Shown here in pieces: positions 27,403 through 33,014 of a stretch of DNA of 33,014 nt. Where the stretch lies: NCBI GenBank assembly GCA_024693455.1, contig JAILKW010000129.1, positions 1 through 33,014 on the forward strand. The letters are read 5' to 3'. The number at the start of each line of letters is the position of its first letter. The stretch's first letter is position 1. Position numbers and translations under genes: made by a program. The notes beneath the pieces were generated by a model that was not told where the DNA came from, searched no databases, and worked only from the letters and a program-made list of their open reading frames with translations. The stretch is from Lachnospiraceae bacterium (GTDB lineage: Bacteria > Bacillota > Clostridia > Lachnospirales > Lachnospiraceae).

Positions 27403-30037
27403 TATCGACTACGAAAAACTTACTCCGATGATGCTTCAGTATCTTGAAACAAAAGAGCAATATGAGGATTATATCCTTTTTTATCGTTTGGGAGATTTCT
27501 ATGAAATGTTCTTTGACGACGCCATAACTGTTTCAAGAGAACTTGAGCTTACACTCACAGGAAAAAGTTGCGGTCTTGATGAAAGGGCTCCCATGTGCGG
27601 AGTTCCTTTTCATGCAGCGGACAGCTACATATCAAGACTCGTTAAAAAAGGATACAAAGTTGCCATCGGCGAACAGATGGAAGACCCAAAAGAAGCCAAG
27701 GGGCTGGTTAAAAGAGAAGTAATAAGGGTGGTTACTCCGGGAACCATCACAGACACAACAGTTCTTGAAGACGGAAAAAACAACTATGTTTGTTGTTTAT
27801 GTTTTATTTCCGACAGATTCGGAGCTGCTTTTTGTGATGTGTCCACGGGAGATTTTATCACGGGAGAATTCGAAGAAGAAGACAGGTTGTTTGATGAGCT
27901 TGAAAAATTAAAACCCAGTGAAGTTATCTGCAACAGTCCTTTTATTATGACTGCTCCCGAAATCTGCCAGAATTTTAAACAAAACGGAATAAATCCTGCG
28001 GCTCGTGATGATACTTATTTTTCGGATGAGGATGCTTCATCCGTACTTACCAGACATTTTAAGGTAAATAACACAAAGGCACTGGGGCTATATGATCTTC
28101 CCATAGCCATGATAGCTTCCGGAGCACTTCTTTCTTATCTTTTGGAAACCCAGAAAAATGAATTAGTCCATATTCGGACAATCAGGCCCTATGCAACCGA
28201 CAGATTTCTGTTAATAGACAGTTCCTCCCTTCGTAATCTTGAACTGGTGGAATCCATGCGGGACAAGGATAAAAAAGGAAGTCTTCTCTGGGTCCTTGAT
28301 AAAACCAAAACAGCAATGGGTGCAAGGTTACTCCGGGATATGATAAAGTTCCCTCTGATAAACAAAGAAGAAATAGAAAAAAGATATGATGCGATAGAAG
28401 AACTTTCGGGTTCTGTTATTTCAAGGGATGAATTAAGAGAATATCTTACGGCTGTTTACGATCTCGAAAGACTTGTAATGCGGATCTCATACAAAACTGC
28501 AAATCCAAGAGATCTTTTGGCATTTAAAACATCTCTTTCGGTTTTACCGGGAATAAATACCGTTCTTTCTGAATTCGGTTCTTCGCTTCTAAAAGAACTG
28601 AAAGAATCGCTTGATACTTTGAGCGATCTTTGCGGTCTTATTGAAGCAGCTGTTGCTGAAGAACCACCTGTCTCGGTAAGAGACGGAGATATTATTAAAA
28701 CAGGCTTTTCGGAAGATGTGGATACTCTTCGTTCTGCAAAGATCGACGGAAAAAAGTGGCTTGCCAGGCTCGAAGAAAAAGAAAGAGAAAGAACAGGTAT
28801 AAAGAATCTAAAAGTTAAATACAATAAAGTTTTCGGATATTATCTTGAAGTAACCAATTCCTACAAAGATCTTGTTCCGGAAGATTACATCAGAAAACAG
28901 ACTCTTGCAAACGCAGAGCGATTCTATACACCAGAACTTAAAGAACTTGAAAATACCATTCTCGGCGCTGATGAAAAACTAGTCAGGCTTGAATATGATA
29001 TATATATGGAAATCCTTGATTCTCTTTCGAACGAGATAGGACGGATCCAGCAAACAGCGAATGTTATATCTAAACTGGATGTACTTGCAAGCCTTTCATT
29101 TGTTGCTGACAGAAATCAATTTGTAAGACCTAAACTTAACAAAAAAGGCTATATAAATATAAAAGGCGGCAGACATCCCGTGGTTGAGCAGGTCATACCG
29201 AGCGGATTGTATGTTAAAAACGATCTTTATCTGGACCAGGGCGAGAATCTGATCTCAATTATCACAGGCCCGAATATGGCAGGCAAAAGTACCTATATGA
29301 GACAAAATGCTCTTATAGTATTAATGGCCCAAATGGGATCCTTTGTTCCGGCCGATTCAGCCGACATATCAATATGCGATCGTATATTTACCAGAGTAGG
29401 TGCTTCGGACGATCTTTTTTCGGGTCAGAGTACTTTCATGGTTGAAATGAATGAAGTTGCAAACATTTTAAGAAATGCAACCAAAGATTCTCTTATCATC
29501 CTTGATGAGATCGGAAGAGGAACAAGTACCTTTGACGGACTTGCCATTGCCTGGGCAGTGACCGAATATATAAGTGACAGATCGGTGCTCGGTGCCAAAA
29601 CTTTATTTGCCACTCATTATCACGAACTTACGGAACTCGAAGGCAAACTTAAAGGTGTGCAAAATTATTGTGTTGCGGTAAAAGAAAACGGACAGGATAT
29701 CACTTTCTTAAGAAAGATAATCTCAGGCGGAGCGGATAAAAGCTACGGTATTGAAGTAGCAAGACTTGCCGGTGTTCCTGAAGATGTTCTTTTGAGAGCA
29801 AAAGAGATCGCAAATATGCTAAGTTCTCAGGAGCTGTCCCTTGAGTTCGGGAAAGCAAACAAAAAAGAAAAAGAAGTAACCAATGAGAATATCCGAGGTC
29901 AGATGACTCTTTTTGATGCGGTATCGGATGCGGATATCATAGAAGAGATCAAAAATATAGATGTAATGAACATGACTCCCATGGCAGCCTTGAATTGCCT
30001 TGCGGATCTGTGTGATAAGGTAAATAACAGATGGTAA
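27392..30037 (+). CDS. mutS: DNA mismatch repair protein MutS
   Basis: YILFYRLGDFYEMFFDDA mismatch-binding motif, GPNMAGKSTYMRQNALIVLMAQMGSFVPA, ILDEIGRGTSTFDGLAIAWAV. Confidence 0.98.
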   Translation: MQNNIDYEKLTPMMLQYLETKEQYEDYILFYRLGDFYEMFFDDAITVSRELELTLTGKSCGLDERAPMCGVPFHAADSYISRLVKKGYKVAIGEQMEDPKEAKGLVKREVIRVVTPGTITDTTVLEDGKNNYVCCLCFISDRFGAAFCDVSTGDFITGEFEEEDRLFDELEKLKPSEVICNSPFIMTAPEICQNFKQNGINPAARDDTYFSDEDASSVLTRHFKVNNTKALGLYDLPIAMIASGALLSYLLETQKNELVHIRTIRPYATDRFLLIDSSSLRNLELVESMRDKDKKGSLLWVLDKTKTAMGARLLRDMIKFPLINKEEIEKRYDAIEELSGSVISRDELREYLTAVYDLERLVMRISYKTANPRDLLAFKTSLSVLPGINTVLSEFGSSLLKELKESLDTLSDLCGLIEAAVAEEPPVSVRDGDIIKTGFSEDVDTLRSAKIDGKKWLARLEEKERERTGIKNLKVKYNKVFGYYLEVTNSYKDLVPEDYIRKQTLANAERFYTPELKELENTILGADEKLVRLEYDIYMEILDSLSNEIGRIQQTANVISKLDVLASLSFVADRNQFVRPKLNKKGYINIKGGRHPVVEQVIPSGLYVKNDLYLDQGENLISIITGPNMAGKSTYMRQNALIVLMAQMGSFVPADSADISICDRIFTRVGASDDLFSGQSTFMVEMNEVANILRNATKDSLIILDEIGRGTSTFDGLAIAWAVTEYISDRSVLGAKTLFATHYHELTELEGKLKGVQNYCVAVKENGQDITFLRKIISGGADKSYGIEVARLAGVPEDVLLRAKEIANMLSSQELSLEFGKANKKEKEVTNENIRGQMTLFDAVSDADIIEEIKNIDVMNMTPMAALNCLADLCDKVNNRW

Positions 30038-31890
30038 GAAATGAAATAAAACCATTACCGCCGCAAACGGTAGACAAGATAGCGGCAGGTGAAGTTATTG
30101 AGCGGCCTGCATCAATACTTAAAGAACTTATAGAAAATTCCATTGACGCCGGTGCGAGTGCCATCTCCATAGAAATAACGGGCGGTGGTATTGATTCCAT
30201 AAGAATAACCGACAACGGAGCAGGTATAAGAAAAGACGAGATACAAAATGCTTTTCTTCGTCATTATACCAGTAAACTTCGTGATGCATCGGAGCTATCA
30301 CATATCGAAAGTCTGGGATTTCGCGGAGAAGCATTATCAAGTATAGCAGCTGTTTCAAAGGTGGAACTCTATACCAAAGCAAAAGAAGAAGCTATCGGTT
30401 CTTTATATACCATTGAAGGCGGAAGAGAGATCGAACTTATAGATACGGGGGCTCCCGACGGAAGTACCTTTTTTATAAGATCGATATTTTACAATACTCC
30501 CGCCAGGAGGAAATTTTTAAAATCCCCGATGACTGAGGGGAATTATATTAAAGATCTTGTCGAAAAAATGGCTCTTTCTTCGCCCGGCATCTCATTCAGG
30601 TTAAAGAGTAACGGAAAGGAAACCGTCTCCACACCCGGAAACGGGAACCTTCTTGATGCCATATACAGTATATACGGAAAAGACATTACAAACGAAATGC
30701 TTCCGATATCCGTAGAAGAAGCCGGAATAAAAATTGAAGGTTATATTGGAAGTTCAGCCGCAAACAGAGGTAATCGGTCAATGGAAATCTTCTTTGTAAA
30801 CGGAAGATATGTCAGAAGCCGTATATTATCCAATGCTCTTGAAGAAGGATACGAAGGTTTTGCCATGCAGCATCAGTTTCCGGCCGTGATACTTAATATT
30901 TCCGTTGAAGGCGAAAGGCTTGATGTTAACGTACATCCCACAAAACAGGAGATACGTTTTTCAGATGAAAAACTGTTATATGACATTCTAAAAAAAGCAG
31001 TACACCAAAGGCTGATATACAGGGAAGATATCAAAGAAGTTCCGCTTACCGAAACAGACACAAATAATGCAACTCTTATTTCCTATGCTGAACCCTTTGA
31101 AAGCAGCCGGATAGAAGAAATAAAAAACAAGGTCACGCTTGCTATACATAAAGAAAATCTAAAACCGAATCAAAGACGTGAAACCCTTGATATCATAAAA
31201 AAGACTTTTATGGAAGAAAAGTCTTCCGATCCCGATATCCGGGAGTCTGATTTTGAACTTAAAGACGGCCGTATCTCATATGAGCAAATGAGTTTCATGA
31301 CCGAAAAAAGCAGAAAAAATCACAGAATAGTCGGTCAGGTTTTCGGTACGTATTTTATCATAGAATACGATAATGAAATGTACCTTATAGATCAACACGC
31401 AGCCCATGAAAAGGTATTATACGAAAAGACCATGAAAAGAATGCGTGAAAAAAAGCCCGAAACACAGTTGGTTTCACCCCCTATTATAGTTACACTTTCA
31501 CCTGTAGAAGAAGAAGCTTATCTTTCATACAGTGAAGTTTTTACGGATATGGGCTATGAGATATCTCATTTTGGAGGAAAAGAATATCGAATAAGCGGAG
31601 TTCCCGCCGATATGTATTCAATAGATCCAAAAGAGCTTTTTCTTTCGGTACTTTCGGATTCATCTGCCTGGAAAAAGGAAGCCGGTATTGACCTTATAAA
31701 AGAAAGGATAGCATCCATGTCATGTAAAGCGGCAATTAAAGGAAATCACAGTCTTTCCACTGCCGAAATGGAAGCTCTCTTTAACGAACTGATAGATCTT
31801 GATGAACCGTATCATTGTCCGCACGGCAGACCTACAATGATATCATTTTCACATAATGAACTCGATAAAAAATTCGGGAGGATAGTATGA
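30031..31890 (+). CDS. mutL: DNA mismatch repair protein MutL (endonuclease-type)
   Basis: KIAAGEVIERPASILKELIENSIDAGA, FRGEALSSIAAVS; C-terminal DQHAAHEKVLYE endonuclease motif and CPHGRPT. Confidence 0.98.
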   Translation: MVRNEIKPLPPQTVDKIAAGEVIERPASILKELIENSIDAGASAISIEITGGGIDSIRITDNGAGIRKDEIQNAFLRHYTSKLRDASELSHIESLGFRGEALSSIAAVSKVELYTKAKEEAIGSLYTIEGGREIELIDTGAPDGSTFFIRSIFYNTPARRKFLKSPMTEGNYIKDLVEKMALSSPGISFRLKSNGKETVSTPGNGNLLDAIYSIYGKDITNEMLPISVEEAGIKIEGYIGSSAANRGNRSMEIFFVNGRYVRSRILSNALEEGYEGFAMQHQFPAVILNISVEGERLDVNVHPTKQEIRFSDEKLLYDILKKAVHQRLIYREDIKEVPLTETDTNNATLISYAEPFESSRIEEIKNKVTLAIHKENLKPNQRRETLDIIKKTFMEEKSSDPDIRESDFELKDGRISYEQMSFMTEKSRKNHRIVGQVFGTYFIIEYDNEMYLIDQHAAHEKVLYEKTMKRMREKKPETQLVSPPIIVTLSPVEEEAYLSYSEVFTDMGYEISHFGGKEYRISGVPADMYSIDPKELFLSVLSDSSAWKKEAGIDLIKERIASMSCKAAIKGNHSLSTAEMEALFNELIDLDEPYHCPHGRPTMISFSHNELDKKFGRIV

Positions 31891-32849
31891 TCGGAAAAGA
31901 TCCGCTTATCATATTGACCGGTCCGACCGGTGTTGGTAAAAGCGCTCTTTCAATCCGACTTGCAAAGGAACTTGACTGCGAGATAATATCGGCTGATTCC
32001 ATGCAGGTTTATAAAGGAATGGATATAGGAACCGCAAAGATCACAAAGGAAGAAGCATGCGGTATCAGGCATTACGGTATCGATCTGACAAGCCCCGACA
32101 GTTGTTACAACGTTACCGGATTTGTTACCATGGCCAAAAATGCGATAACAGAGATCGTATCAAGAGGAAAACTGCCTCTTGTTGTGGGCGGAACAGGCTT
32201 TTACATTCAGGCGCTTTTATATGATGTTGAATTTACTGAAGAAGAAACCGACGACAAAAGGCGCAAAGAACTGAGTGAATACGCTGAAATTCATGGTCCC
32301 GAGGCCCTGCATGAGCTTTTAAAAGACATTGATCCCATATCATATGAAACCATTCATTACAATAATGTCAAAAGAACCATTCGGGCAATTGAATTTTACG
32401 AGAAAAACAAATTCCCGATCTCATCACATAACAGAGAGCAAAAACAACGGGAATCCTTTTACAACAGTGCATATTTTGTGCTGGAGAGGAAAAGAGATTC
32501 ATTATACGAAAATATCAATAAAAGAGTTGATCTTATGATGGAAAAAGGCCTTCTTGCCGAAGCCCGTCGAATTTACGATCTTGGGATAGACAGAAGTTTT
32601 TGTGCAATGCAGGCCATAGGTTATAAACAGCTCTTTGAATATTTTGACGGAAGTGTTTCTCTTGACGAAGCGATCGATAATATAAAAAAAGAATCCAGAC
32701 ATTATGCCAAAAGACAGTTAACCTGGTTTAGGCGGGAAAAAGATGTGATATGGCTTGAAAGAGAAGAAAGCGATGATGTGATCTTCGATCACATTTTGGA
32801 AATACTAAAAGAAAGAGAGATAGTATCTTATGGACGATGCAGTCAGTAA
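31887..32849 (+). CDS. miaA: tRNA dimethylallyltransferase
   Basis: ILTGPTGVGKSALSIRLAKELDCEIISADSMQVYKGMDIGTAK, VGGTGFYIQALLYDVEF, QAIGYKQLFEYFDG. Confidence 0.97.
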   Translation: MIGKDPLIILTGPTGVGKSALSIRLAKELDCEIISADSMQVYKGMDIGTAKITKEEACGIRHYGIDLTSPDSCYNVTGFVTMAKNAITEIVSRGKLPLVVGGTGFYIQALLYDVEFTEEETDDKRRKELSEYAEIHGPEALHELLKDIDPISYETIHYNNVKRTIRAIEFYEKNKFPISSHNREQKQRESFYNSAYFVLERKRDSLYENINKRVDLMMEKGLLAEARRIYDLGIDRSFCAMQAIGYKQLFEYFDGSVSLDEAIDNIKKESRHYAKRQLTWFRREKDVIWLEREESDDVIFDHILEILKEREIVSYGRCSQ

Positions 32850-33014
32850 AACCAAAGAAATATATTCGAATATAGGAATATCCGAAAAGATACTTGAATT
32901 TGGAAATAAAACCGAAGTCAGACTTAAGGACAGGTTTGACCGTATAGACATGATAGCGGAGGCAAACTCTCTTAAAGTTATTTATGCCATGCAAAAAGCC
33001 AAAGTTTCGGCTGA
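32830..33014 (+). CDS. Aluminium-resistance / methionine gamma-lyase-like PLP protein, N-terminal fragment (3' truncated by window edge)
   Basis: MDDAVSKTKEIYSNIGISEKILEFGNKTEVRLKDRFDRIDMIAEANSLKVIYAMQKAKVSA resembles the N-terminus of this family, which often lies downstream of miaA in Firmicutes. Confidence 0.75.
   Translation, partial: MDDAVSKTKEIYSNIGISEKILEFGNKTEVRLKDRFDRIDMIAEANSLKVIYAMQKAKVSA

Overview
A densely packed, entirely plus-strand chromosomal segment. Codon usage, gene content and gene order suggest Firmicutes, probably a Lachnospiraceae/Butyrivibrio-like genome (inference). It is mostly housekeeping: 3' part of leuS, a type II NADP isocitrate dehydrogenase, a YdiF-like ABC-F ATPase, rex, a coiled-coil hypothetical, bifunctional nnr, alr, a CorC-like CBS protein, a YebC-family regulator, glgA, ftsK/spoIIIE, fhs, folD, a zinc-ribbon/TPR/chitobiase-C protein, rlmH, phoH, a PgpH-like membrane protein, ybeY, a DUF3048 lipoprotein, a MOP-family flippase, two flavoproteins, mutS, mutL, miaA, and the 5' end of an aluminium-resistance/methionine gamma-lyase-like gene. 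I found no RNA genes, CRISPR array, phage, transposase or defence island. Two things deserve a second look. (1) The leuS-icd intergenic region holds a ~116-bp tandem repeat with inverted-repeat arms; the arm pair differs compensatorily between copies, and the first copy keeps a longer hairpin. (2) The protein at the canonical pgpH/yqfF position (phoH-pgpH-ybeY) lacks the extracellular 7TMR-HDED domain and has lost the catalytic HD doublet (YYHDIGK -> YYRIGK) and the HHGT motif (-> YEGT). It looks like a pseudo-phosphodiesterase of the c-di-AMP PgpH family. Everything else looks ordinary, and I saw no clear evidence of a wholly new multigene system.
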